Positions 24,617 to 32,890 of a stretch of 40,684 nt of DNA are shown here, piece by piece; position 1 is the stretch's first letter, and each line of letters starts with the position of its first letter. Both the position numbers and the translations under genes were made by a program. This stretch comes from an uncultured Mucilaginibacter sp. (lineage in GTDB: Bacteria > Bacteroidota > Bacteroidia > Sphingobacteriales > Sphingobacteriaceae). The DNA is taken from positions 1 to 40,684 of the forward strand of contig NZ_CAMLOV010000030.1 of assembly GCF_946481715.1 (NCBI RefSeq). The letters run 5' to 3'. A model generated the notes under the pieces. That model saw only the letters and a program-made list of their open reading frames with translations. It ran no database searches and had not been told where the DNA came from.

Positions 24617-24640
24617 GCCCTGGTATACGCATACCGAGGC
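24617..24640 (-). terminator. terminator after purM
   Basis: The stem pairs 24617-24626 (GCCCTGGTAT) with 24631-24640 (ATACCGAGGC), with one mismatch and one G-U pair, flanked by A and T runs. It lies 25 nt past the purM stop. Confidence 0.75.
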
Positions 24641-24665
24641 TTTTTTATCAAGATCGTATAGGTTG

Positions 24666-25847
24666 TTAATTATAAACAAACTCTCCGTAAGGCGATGTAA
24701 CCGTTACTTGTTTAACGTCCGCTGCTTCCACACGCCCAATTATTTGGGCAGGTACGCCAAAGCTTTCGGATATGCCGATGATGTCCGCCGCAATTTCCTG
24801 CGGCACGTAAAGCTCCATGCGGTGGCCCATGTTAAACACTTTGTACATTTCCTGCCAGGTGGTGTTGCTCTCTTCCTGTATCAGCTTAAACAGCGGGGGG
24901 ATAGGGAACAGGTTATCTTTGATGATATGCAGGTTATCTATAAAATGCAGCACCTTGGTTTGCGCGCCGCCGCTGCAATGTACCATGCCGTTTATTTGGC
25001 TGCGGTATTTGTCTAATATAGTTTTAATGATTGGTGCGTACGTACGCGTGGCAGAAAGTACCAGTTTGCCGGCGGTGATGGTTTCGCCATTACCTATTTC
25101 AATTTGGTCGGTTAGCTTTTTACTGCCCGAGAATACCAGGTCGTACGGTACAGCAGGGTCGAAACTCTCGGGGAATTTATCGGCAATGGTTTTATTAAAA
25201 ACATCGTGCCGGGCAGATGTTAGGCCATTAGATCCCATGCCGCCGTTGTATTCCTTTTCGTAAGTGGCCTGCCCGTATGATGCCATCCCCACTATAACGT
25301 CGCCGGGTTGTATGCGGTGATTGGATATTACGTCGGCACGTTTCATGCGGCAGGTAACGGTGCTGTCTACTATAATAGTGCGCACCAGGTCGCCCACGTC
25401 GGCGGTTTCGCCACCGGTGCTGTAAATTCCTATTCCGGCATCGCGCAGTTCGGCCAATATTTCTTCGGTACCGTTTATAAGCGCGGCAATAACTTCGCCG
25501 GGTATCAGGTTTTTGTTGCGCCCAATGGTCGAAGAGAGCAGGATATTGTCTACCGCGCCTACGCAAAGCAAATCGTCCAGGTTCATGATAATGGCATCCT
25601 GTGCAATGCCGCGCCAAACGGAGATGTCGCCGGTTTCCTTCCAGTAAGTATACGCCAGCGATGATTTTGTGCCAGCGCCGTCGGCATGCATAATATTGCA
25701 ATAATCCGGGTCGTTAGTTAATATATCGGGTACAATTTTGCAGAAAGCCTTAGGGAAAATACCTTTATCAATGTTTTTGATGGCATTATGTACATCGTCT
25801 TTTGATGCAGATACGCCCCGTTGATCATATCTTTGCGGAGAAATCAT
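24666..25847 (-). CDS. purM: phosphoribosylformylglycinamidine cyclo-ligase (AIR synthase)
   Basis: PurM closes the imidazole ring, converting FGAM to AIR with ATP; it acts directly after PurL and before PurK. The N-terminal ATP-binding motif (HADGAGTKSSLAY) and the GGETADVGDL motif are those of the PurM family. At 393 residues it is longer than the E. coli enzyme (about 345); Bacteroidota have this longer form. The ATG at 25847 is chosen over a TTG at 25853, which lies inside the promoter. A perfect -7 box ends only 3 nt before the ATG. The ClC gene diverges from it. Confidence 0.95.
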   Translation of the reverse strand: MISPQRYDQRGVSASKDDVHNAIKNIDKGIFPKAFCKIVPDILTNDPDYCNIMHADGAGTKSSLAYTYWKETGDISVWRGIAQDAIIMNLDDLLCVGAVDNILLSSTIGRNKNLIPGEVIAALINGTEEILAELRDAGIGIYSTGGETADVGDLVRTIIVDSTVTCRMKRADVISNHRIQPGDVIVGMASYGQATYEKEYNGGMGSNGLTSARHDVFNKTIADKFPESFDPAVPYDLVFSGSKKLTDQIEIGNGETITAGKLVLSATRTYAPIIKTILDKYRSQINGMVHCSGGAQTKVLHFIDNLHIIKDNLFPIPPLFKLIQEESNTTWQEMYKVFNMGHRMELYVPQEIAADIIGISESFGVPAQIIGRVEAADVKQVTVTSPYGEFVYN

Positions 25848-25850
25848 GGG

Positions 25851-25858
25851 CAAATATA
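25851..25858 (-). promoter_or_regulatory. -7 box of purM, adjacent to the start codon
   Basis: On the minus strand this reads TATATTTG, then CCC, then the ATG. With Bacteroidota spacing the transcript would start at or next to the start codon, giving a leaderless mRNA. Confidence 0.6.
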
Positions 25859-25890
25859 CTGCTTAATACCCTTTTGAGCGGCAAAATTGT

Positions 25891-25897
25891 TAATTTG
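25891..25897 (+). promoter_or_regulatory. possible variant -7 element of the ClC gene
   Basis: TAATTTG, one base shorter than TAnnTTTG, ends 17 nt before the start codon. The same heptamer precedes three other genes near 78, 548 and 12071. Confidence 0.35.
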
Positions 25898-25914
25898 CCA
25901 TATCTACTGCATCT

Positions 25915-27696
25915 ATGCTGAAATCTATCATTTATAAACTAAACCGTTTGCGCCTCAATCTAAACGGACGGCGTAATTTTCTTATCTACTGCAGCGTTGT
26001 AGTTGGCCTTTTTGGTGGCTTAGCGGCCGTGGCCTTAAAATTTTTGGTGAATTTGATGGAGGAATTAAGCCGTAACATCTCCTCGCATTTACCGTACCAT
26101 ATTATATATGTGTTTTTGCCGGCGTTCGGTATTTTGCTCACGGTTGCCTGGCAGCACCTTATCAATCGCGATAAGATGCAAAAAGGGATAGGCAGCATCC
26201 TGCTAAACATCAAAAAAAACCGTTCAAATATCAGGGCCAATAATATTTATTCGCATTTGGTAACCAGTTCGCTTACCGTTGGGTTTGGCGGTTCAGCGGG
26301 TTTAGAAGCGCCTATAGTTTGCACCGGGGCAGCGCTTGGCTCAAACCTGGGCCGGTTTTTTAAGCTGAGCCCCTACGAAAAAAATGTATTGATTGCTGCC
26401 GGGGCCTCCGCAGGTATTGCCGCGGTATTTAACAGCCCCATTGCGGGCGTATTGTTTTCGCTTGAAATATTAATAGGCGAGATAGCTATACCAACATTCA
26501 TCCCCCTGCTTATCGCTTCGGCCACGGGTGTGGTGGTATCAAAAATATTGTACTCGGGGCAGTTATTCCATTTAGTTACCGACGGCTGGGTAATAACTGC
26601 CTTACCCTTTTATATGCTGCTGGGTTTATTATGCGGCTGGGCATCGGTATATATCGGCAAAGTAGGCGGTAACTTAGAGAAGGGGATTTTTAAAAATCAA
26701 AACCGTTACGTGCGTGCTTTAAGCGGAGGTTTAATTTTAGGTTTAATGATTATGGTTTTCCCGCCGCTATTTGGCGAAGGCTACCATCACCTTCAGGAAA
26801 TATTTAACGGGAACATCGAAGCCCTAAGGGAGGAAACCCTTTTTAGCAGCTGGCTCTCGCAGCCCCTGGTAATGCTGTTATTTATTGCTGCATTGGTTTT
26901 ACTGAAGATAGTGGCCGCAGGTATTACTATTGGATCGGGTGGTAACGGCGGTACATTTGCACCAACCATGTTTACGGGTGCCTTTTTAGGGCTATTGGTG
27001 GCATTTGGAATTAACCAAACGGGACTGATACATTTAAATACAAGTAGTTTTATTGCAGTAGGTATGGCCGGGGCCTTGAGTGGTGTTTTGCATGCGCCTT
27101 TAACCGCTATATTTTTGATAGCCGAAATTACCGGTGGGTATGTGCTGTTTATCCCGCTGATGATCGTTTCGGCCATATCATATATTATAGCCAAACTTTC
27201 CAATCCGCATAATATGTACTGGCACCACCTGGTGCACGAGAACAACGTTCATCCCGGGCAAGATTACCATATGCTTAATAACATTCCGCTGGATAGCATA
27301 ACCAACACAAAATTTACAGCAATCGACAAAAACACACAGCTTGCCAGCCTTTCCCTGGTACTGGCCAATACAAATGCCAACATCTTCCCGGTGTTGGACA
27401 ATGCCGGGCAGCTGGAAGGGGTGATTTGGATAGATGAGATACGGAAGCAAATGTTTAGTTCGGAGCACTCAGATGAAAAGGTTGCCGATATTATGGTAGC
27501 GCCGCCCGCAGTTATCCGGCAGGGTGATAATGTTAGCCAGGTGATGGCGCTTTTTGATACGCTGGATGTATGGCAGTTGCCGGTGGTACACGATGGAAAG
27601 TTTATTGGTTTTGTATCTAAATCGGCTTTATTGAATAAGTACCGCGAAATAATAATAAAACAACATAACGAAACCGATTTATTTGCCCGTAATTAG
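25915..27696 (+). CDS. ClC-family chloride channel or antiporter with CBS domains
   Basis: The 593-residue protein has about ten or more membrane segments in the first ~430 residues. The ClC signatures are present: GGSAGLE131AP, which carries the gating glutamate (GxEGP in most members), and GSGGNGGTFAPTMF in the C-terminal half. Two CBS-type repeats follow from about residue 450 to the end (FTAIDKNTQLASLSLVLANTNANIFPVLDNAG, and VSQVMALFDTLDVWQLPVVHDGKFIGFVSK). CBS domains often bind adenine nucleotides and tune transport. The presence of the gating Glu fits either a channel or a H+/Cl- antiporter. It is divergent from purM, 67 bp away. Confidence 0.93.
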   Translation: MLKSIIYKLNRLRLNLNGRRNFLIYCSVVVGLFGGLAAVALKFLVNLMEELSRNISSHLPYHIIYVFLPAFGILLTVAWQHLINRDKMQKGIGSILLNIKKNRSNIRANNIYSHLVTSSLTVGFGGSAGLEAPIVCTGAALGSNLGRFFKLSPYEKNVLIAAGASAGIAAVFNSPIAGVLFSLEILIGEIAIPTFIPLLIASATGVVVSKILYSGQLFHLVTDGWVITALPFYMLLGLLCGWASVYIGKVGGNLEKGIFKNQNRYVRALSGGLILGLMIMVFPPLFGEGYHHLQEIFNGNIEALREETLFSSWLSQPLVMLLFIAALVLLKIVAAGITIGSGGNGGTFAPTMFTGAFLGLLVAFGINQTGLIHLNTSSFIAVGMAGALSGVLHAPLTAIFLIAEITGGYVLFIPLMIVSAISYIIAKLSNPHNMYWHHLVHENNVHPGQDYHMLNNIPLDSITNTKFTAIDKNTQLASLSLVLANTNANIFPVLDNAGQLEGVIWIDEIRKQMFSSEHSDEKVADIMVAPPAVIRQGDNVSQVMALFDTLDVWQLPVVHDGKFIGFVSKSALLNKYREIIIKQHNETDLFARN

Positions 27697-27732
27697 TTTT
27701 ATTGGTTTACAACAGCCTATATTAGGGCGTAA

Positions 27733-28185
27733 ATGAAGATAGGCTTTAGGATTTATTTGTTCCTGCTAATAGTTTTTAGTTTTACGCTGGGCATGCCAAA
27801 TACTTGTGCCGAGCAGGAGGCTTCGCTGGCGCTTAAATTTGCAGGCAGTGCCGATATTTTTGCTGCCGCAAAAGTATTTGTACTGTTGATGGCTCATGTA
27901 CTCTTCCTGTTTTTACTTACCATGAAGCAATCCCCATCCTACAGGTACTTTATTGTTTATTTCCCTGTTGCGTTTTTATTAAGCTACTTTTTGAACTTTT
28001 TGCCTGAGTATTTGATAGAGCCCGACAGGTTTTTAACAGTAGTTCCGTTTTTGCTGTGCTACATTTTAGCCGTTATACAGTACAACGCGGTTATAAAAGC
28101 CGACCCGGAATACGCACTGGGGCTACCCGAAAAAGCCGATGACGAGCACCTGCCACGGGAGTATGATCCGCATGAACCGATGTGA
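27733..28185 (+). CDS. small membrane protein, unknown function
   Basis: The 150-residue protein has four hydrophobic segments (about 5-21, 45-65, 76-95 and 103-122) and a charged C-terminus rich in Asp and Glu. No motif is recognisable. It starts 36 nt after the ClC gene on the same strand and could be co-transcribed with it. No terminator is visible between them. Confidence 0.7.
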   Translation: MKIGFRIYLFLLIVFSFTLGMPNTCAEQEASLALKFAGSADIFAAAKVFVLLMAHVLFLFLLTMKQSPSYRYFIVYFPVAFLLSYFLNFLPEYLIEPDRFLTVVPFLLCYILAVIQYNAVIKADPEYALGLPEKADDEHLPREYDPHEPM

Positions 28186-28190
28186 GTGAA

Positions 28191-28367
28191 CACGAATTTT
28201 CACTAATTGAACCGAATTTCACGAATTTTAGCTTCGTCCTGCGATATATTTAGCAGGCGCTTGCAAATCAAATTTCGTGAAACGGCGCAGCTCTCTTGAA
28301 CTCCTTAAAAAAATAAACAACCGTGAAAAATTAGCCTTCTTTCGTGAAAACTCGTGTCAATTCAATT
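28191..28367. repeat. degenerate TTCGTGAAA-type repeat in inverted arrangement
   Basis: The left part (28191-28242) holds CACGAATTTT, CACTAATTG, CCGAATTT and CACGAATTTT in one orientation. The right part (28322-28367) holds GTGAAAAATTAG, TTCGTGAAAA and CTCGTGTCAATT in the opposite orientation. A single TTTCGTGAAA lies between them at 28273-28282. No gene lies here. Confidence 0.6.
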
Positions 28368-28376
28368 CTTGCCCAT

Positions 28377-30551
28377 TTACTTCGTAAACAACATCTCCCT
28401 GAATTTAGGCAGCGGCCATAAGGCGTCGTCCACCAGTTGCTCCAGTTTATCTACATGGTAGCGTATCGGGGCGAAATAAGTTTTTACCTTTTCGTCGTAA
28501 TCTATGGCTCGTTGGCGTATATCTTCTATAGCGTTTGCTTTTTTGCGTTCGGCTACCATCTCGTCAACATTACCTTTAATAAAATTAACGTGTTCGGCTA
28601 TATTATTAATGATGTCCAGTTGGGCTTTGTAGCTGCTTTCGTCAAGCCCTATTTCTTTTAACCCTTTTACACTGTTAACCAGCTTGCTTTGATAAGCTAT
28701 TGCCGCGGGGATGATCACGTTCAACACCAGTTCGCCAATTACACGGGCCTCAATCTGTAGTTTTTTGTAAAAGCTATCTAATAATATCTCGTGGCGGGCA
28801 TGTGCTTCGCGGCGGGTAAAAACGCCTGTTTCGGCAAATAGCTCGGCAGCCTTTTCTGATAGCAGGGCATCCAATGCCTTTGGCGTAGTTTTCACATTCG
28901 CCAGCCCGCGTTTTTCGGCTTCGCGTTCCCACTCGTCGCTATAGCCATTGCCCTCAAAACGGATATTGCGCGATTCCTTGATATATCTTTTGATGATCAT
29001 CATCAGGGCCACATCTTTCTTCTCGCCTTTTTTGATCAGTTTATCTACATCAACCTTAAATTTCTTTAGTTGATCGGCCATAATCAAATTCAATACAGTC
29101 ATGGGGCTGGCAGAGTTTGTCGACGAGCCTACAGCACGCAATTCAAACTTGTTACCCGTAAAGGCAAAAGGAGAGGTGCGGTTACGGTCGGTATTATCGG
29201 GCAGTATCTGCGGTATTTTAGGGATGCCCTGCCATAACGAATTTTCGTCTTTTATTTTTTTGCTTAGGCGCGAGGTATCAATCTCATCCAAAACCTCGCT
29301 CAGCTGGCTACCTAAAAAGATAGATATGATGGCCGGCGGTGCCTCGTTGGCACCCAGGCGGTGGTCGTTGTTTACTGATGCGATGGAAGCACGCAACAGG
29401 TCGGCATGGTCGTGTACTGCTTTTATGGTATTTACAAAAAAGGCCAGGAACTGCAGGTTGTTTTTTGGTGTTTTACCCGGCGATAGCAGGTTTTTACCGG
29501 TATTGGTTATTAGGCTCCAGTTATTGTGCTTGCCCGAGCCGTTGAGCCCTGCGTAAGGTTTCTCGTGCAGCAGCACCTTAAAGTTATGGCGGTGGGCAAC
29601 ACGGTCCATAATATCCATCAGCAGTTGGTTATGGTCTATGGCCAGGTTTATCTCTTCGTAAACAGGTGCGCATTCAAACTGCGATGGCGCAACCTCGTTA
29701 TGGCGTGTTTTAAGCGGGATGCCCAATTGCAATGCCTCGGTTTCCATATCCTGCATAAAAGCATACACGCGGCTCGGTATCGATCCAAAGTAATGGTCTT
29801 CCAACTGCTGGTTCTTGGCAGACATGTGGCCGAATAAGGTGCGGCCGGTAAGGTAAAGATCGGGCCGGGCGTTAAATAAGGCGGTATCAATTAAAAAATA
29901 TTCCTGCTCAATGCCCAATGATGCATTTACCTTTTCTACGCTTCTATCAAAATAGTGGCAAACATCTACCGCCGCTTTGTCAAGCGCGCTTAATGCCTTT
30001 AATAAAGGTACTTTATAATCTAAGGCTTCGCCGGTGTACGATACAAACACGGTTGGTATACATAAGGTACGGCCGATAACAAAGGCAGGGGAGGACGGAT
30101 CCCAGGCCGTATAGCCACGTGCTTCAAAGGTGTTGCGCAAGCCACCGCTCGGGAAGCTGGATGCGTCGGGTTCCTGTTGGGCCAAAGCATCGCCGCTAAA
30201 GCGCTCAATGGCGCCGCCATTGGCAGTGGGTTCAAAAAAAGCGTCGTGTTTTTCTGCTGTACTGCCGGTTAGCGGCTGAAACCAGTGGGTGTAGTGGGTA
30301 GCGCCTTTACCCATCGACCACGACCGCATAGCCGAGGCTACCTGCTCGGCAAGGTCGCGCGGTATTGTTACGCCATTATCTATAGAGTTTACAATGCCAT
30401 TGTAAGCTTCTGTAGAAAGGTAGTCCTTCATTTTATGCTTATCAAAAACATTCGCACCGAAATAATCGGAGATTTTGTTGGATGGGGTTTTTACCTCCGG
30501 TATCTCCCGGCTTTGCACGGCCCTTAAAGCCTGGAATCGAATATTGGGCAT
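28377..30551 (-). CDS. glnN: glutamine synthetase type III
   Basis: GlnN assimilates ammonium by ATP-dependent amidation of glutamate. The 724-residue protein has the length of GSIII, much longer than GSI. Family motifs are visible: GIEQEYFLID (metal-binding glutamate), NEVAPSQFECAPVYEEIN, GLNGSGKHNNWSL, and RLGANEAPPAI. The ATG at 30551 begins MPNIRFQALRAV as in other GSIII; the longer open frame to 30674 is upstream sequence that contains the promoter. It is divergent from amt, which supplies the substrate. A -7 box lies 21 nt upstream of the start. Confidence 0.96.
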   Translation of the reverse strand: MPNIRFQALRAVQSREIPEVKTPSNKISDYFGANVFDKHKMKDYLSTEAYNGIVNSIDNGVTIPRDLAEQVASAMRSWSMGKGATHYTHWFQPLTGSTAEKHDAFFEPTANGGAIERFSGDALAQQEPDASSFPSGGLRNTFEARGYTAWDPSSPAFVIGRTLCIPTVFVSYTGEALDYKVPLLKALSALDKAAVDVCHYFDRSVEKVNASLGIEQEYFLIDTALFNARPDLYLTGRTLFGHMSAKNQQLEDHYFGSIPSRVYAFMQDMETEALQLGIPLKTRHNEVAPSQFECAPVYEEINLAIDHNQLLMDIMDRVAHRHNFKVLLHEKPYAGLNGSGKHNNWSLITNTGKNLLSPGKTPKNNLQFLAFFVNTIKAVHDHADLLRASIASVNNDHRLGANEAPPAIISIFLGSQLSEVLDEIDTSRLSKKIKDENSLWQGIPKIPQILPDNTDRNRTSPFAFTGNKFELRAVGSSTNSASPMTVLNLIMADQLKKFKVDVDKLIKKGEKKDVALMMIIKRYIKESRNIRFEGNGYSDEWEREAEKRGLANVKTTPKALDALLSEKAAELFAETGVFTRREAHARHEILLDSFYKKLQIEARVIGELVLNVIIPAAIAYQSKLVNSVKGLKEIGLDESSYKAQLDIINNIAEHVNFIKGNVDEMVAERKKANAIEDIRQRAIDYDEKVKTYFAPIRYHVDKLEQLVDDALWPLPKFREMLFTK

Positions 30552-30572
30552 AAATTTTTTAATTGGTATTGC

Positions 30573-30580
30573 CAAAATTA
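30573..30580 (-). promoter_or_regulatory. -7 box of glnN
   Basis: On the minus strand this reads TAATTTTG, an exact TAnnTTTG match. TTGCCAA at 30569-30575 overlaps it, and TTGGCAA lies further upstream at 30626-30632. Confidence 0.6.
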
Positions 30581-31077
30581 GAAAATGATTTAAAATATCG
30601 CGTAAAATAGACAGTAAATATAAAATTGGCAAGGTATTGCAAAATTGCAAGCGGTTGTAGGTTATAAATAGCAAAAGCGCAATAAAATACCGGGTTATTT
30701 AAATTTTATGCATGCATAGCATACGTTTTAAATTAAATTATGTTTAAATCTTTGTAAAATTTACGAAATATTTAAAAAATATCCTCTTTTAAACTCATTA
30801 ATTATAAAGTTTATAAATATCAAAGACATATTTCGTTTTTTATAAATAAAAATGCTGTTTTAAGATGTTAATAATTGAAAAATTAGCCGTTATTATTGAA
30901 AATATATCATTATTAATTTGTTTTTATTAAAATTCATTCATATTTTCATAAAAAATTAGTAATTCATACCTATTCTATAGATTTTATTATTGATTTAGTG
31001 TTTAATAAAATGATTATACGCCCCCATTTGTTAAAAAGACTTTTTTTATCATATCAATCCACTTAATTAAACAACGA
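30581..31077. other. AT-rich divergent regulatory region between glnN and amt
   Basis: This ~500-bp region is very AT-rich and has no coding frame. It contains a perfect 12-bp palindrome TATGCATGCATA at 30707-30718, and TTGGCAA followed by two TTGCAA motifs at 30626-30650. TAATTTG at 30914-30920 is a possible promoter element for amt with a long leader. The amt start point cannot be fixed. Confidence 0.5.
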
Positions 31078-32679
31078 ATGAAGAGTAATTCTACAAAAAT
31101 GAGCCTGCTGGATTCCTTCCGGCAGCTATCAAAGGAAAAATGGCAGCTCGGCGCTACTATTTTTATTGGGAAAATGACAGGCCTGTTCCTGGTAGTGATG
31201 GCGATGATGGTTTTGCCGAATTTTTTCGGCACGCCGGCGCATGCCGCAGATACCTACACTGCGCATGAAACATCAATGATCAACACCGTGAACACGATGT
31301 GGACACTGGTTGCAGCTTTCCTTGTATTTGGTATGCAGGCAGGCTTTGTAATGCTCGAGGCTGGTTTCGCCCGTAAAAGAGAAACTGTTAACGTACTTAT
31401 GGAGTGTATTTTTGATACTTGCCTTTGCGGTATCTTATTTTACGCTATTGGTTATGCCTTTATGTTTGGCCAGGGCAACGGCTTTATTGGCTGGGGCGGT
31501 GCCGACGGTAAAACCTGGTTCTTCTTGCAAAATATCCCTGATACCTACCTGGCGTACGGCGTACCGGTAATTGCGCACTGGATATTCCAGTTTGCGTTTG
31601 CCGATACCTGCTCAACTATCGTATCAGGCGCTATGATAGGCCGCACAAGCTTCCGTGGCGATATACTTTACTCTATTGGTATTACCGGATTTATTTACCC
31701 GATAATTGGCCACTGGGCCTGGGGGCCGGATGGTTTCCTTGCTACAATGGGAACTTCGGGCGTATTCGCAAAACTATTGAGCCAACCATTCCGCGACTTT
31801 GCAGGATCAACCGTAGTGCATACTATAGGTGGTGTTGCATCATTGGCCGGCGCAATAGTTTTGGGGCCACGCTTAGGCCGCATATTTGCCCGCGATAATA
31901 AAGAAAAAGGGGGCCTGCCTGCAGGCCACAACTTGCTTATAGCTGCCGTGGGTGGTTTTATCCTGTGGTTTGGCTGGTACGGCTTTAACCCGGGCAGTAC
32001 TTTAAACGCAATGGACGTGCAAGGTATTGGCCGCGTAGCTACCAACACTACTTTAGCAGCTTGCGCCGGTGGTTTCACCGCTATGCTTGCCGCTTTATGG
32101 TGGGGCCCTACCAAAGGCAAATTCGATTTGGCATTTACCGTAAACGGTTTCCTGGCCGGCTTGGTTGCTATTACCTGCCCTTGCTACTGGGTTAGCCCGT
32201 TCGGGTCTATCATGATAGGTGCCATAGGCGGCTTCATCATCTTCGCAGGTGTGTATATTATCGAGTGGTTCCGTATAGATGATCCGGTTGGCGCATTCTC
32301 TGTACACGGCTTAAACGGTATCTGGGGAACCTTATCGTTAGGTTTATTTGCATCGGGCCAATACGGTTTTACCACGCCAACAGGCGCTGATAACACTGCG
32401 CCGGTTACAGGTTTATTGTATGGTGGCGGCGGTGCAGTACTTACGTCGCAAGCATTAGGCAGTTTTATTATTACTGCTGCCACATTTATAATAGCGTTTG
32501 TAATGATGTACATCATAAACAAACTACCACACCCATGGAAACTGCGTGTAGAAGCGCATGGCGAACTTGGTGTTGGCGGCTTGGATGTGTTTGACCACGG
32601 TACCGAAATTTACCCGGCTGATGCTGATGACGTTAGCTTAAGCGACCTGATGGATAACGGTGTTAAGCAACCCGCCTAA
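31078..32679 (+). CDS. amt: ammonium transporter
   Basis: Amt proteins conduct ammonium across the inner membrane. The twin pore histidines are present at H248 (TVVHTIGG) and H410 (SVHGLNGIWG). The family motif around QAGFVMLEAGFARKRETVN is also intact, with about 11-12 membrane segments in 533 residues. The N-terminus has an extra hydrophobic segment before APAHAAD-like residues (TPAHAAD), possibly a signal sequence. Unlike most amt loci, no glnK (PII) gene is next to it; a porin gene follows instead. It diverges from glnN. Confidence 0.95.
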   Translation: MKSNSTKMSLLDSFRQLSKEKWQLGATIFIGKMTGLFLVVMAMMVLPNFFGTPAHAADTYTAHETSMINTVNTMWTLVAAFLVFGMQAGFVMLEAGFARKRETVNVLMECIFDTCLCGILFYAIGYAFMFGQGNGFIGWGGADGKTWFFLQNIPDTYLAYGVPVIAHWIFQFAFADTCSTIVSGAMIGRTSFRGDILYSIGITGFIYPIIGHWAWGPDGFLATMGTSGVFAKLLSQPFRDFAGSTVVHTIGGVASLAGAIVLGPRLGRIFARDNKEKGGLPAGHNLLIAAVGGFILWFGWYGFNPGSTLNAMDVQGIGRVATNTTLAACAGGFTAMLAALWWGPTKGKFDLAFTVNGFLAGLVAITCPCYWVSPFGSIMIGAIGGFIIFAGVYIIEWFRIDDPVGAFSVHGLNGIWGTLSLGLFASGQYGFTTPTGADNTAPVTGLLYGGGGAVLTSQALGSFIITAATFIIAFVMMYIINKLPHPWKLRVEAHGELGVGGLDVFDHGTEIYPADADDVSLSDLMDNGVKQPA

Positions 32680-32701
32680 GGTTTTGAAAGAATAAATTAC
32701 C

Positions 32702-32755
32702 CCTTGTGCGGTTGGCCCGGGAAGCCTGCCATTCGCCGGCGCCTGCTGCACAAGG
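32702..32755 (+). ncRNA. structured element between amt and the porin gene
   Basis: An 8-bp closing stem (CCTTGTGC at 32702-32709 with GCACAAGG at 32748-32755) encloses a GC-rich interior. The interior contains two GCCTGC copies, GGC-CCGGGAA-GCC and the 8-bp palindrome CGCCGGCG (32734-32741). No T-run follows, so it may be an mRNA structure or a processing site rather than a plain terminator. The type is a tentative choice. Confidence 0.4.
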
Positions 32756-32890
32756 TTTATATTGAACTGTGGTTTTAGTAAACCGAAGAAATTGAATGAA
32801 GAAAATTTAGCCGAAACGGAAAAATAAGGCTCAAAAGATATTTAAGAACAACACAACAATTAACAAAAACAATTTATTTAATTCCTTATC

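Noticed and set aside
28186..28376. A rho-independent terminator after the small membrane protein gene.
   Set aside because: No stem of 7 bp or more with a T-run is present; the inverted words are degenerate and far apart.
29101..29556. A 151-codon plus-strand frame inside glnN.
   Set aside because: It lies entirely opposite conserved GlnN motifs and has no family features.
30627..30641. A sigma-54-like site TGGCA...TTGCA between glnN and amt.
   Set aside because: The GG-to-GC spacing is 9 instead of the required 10 bp, so it does not fit a sigma-54 promoter.
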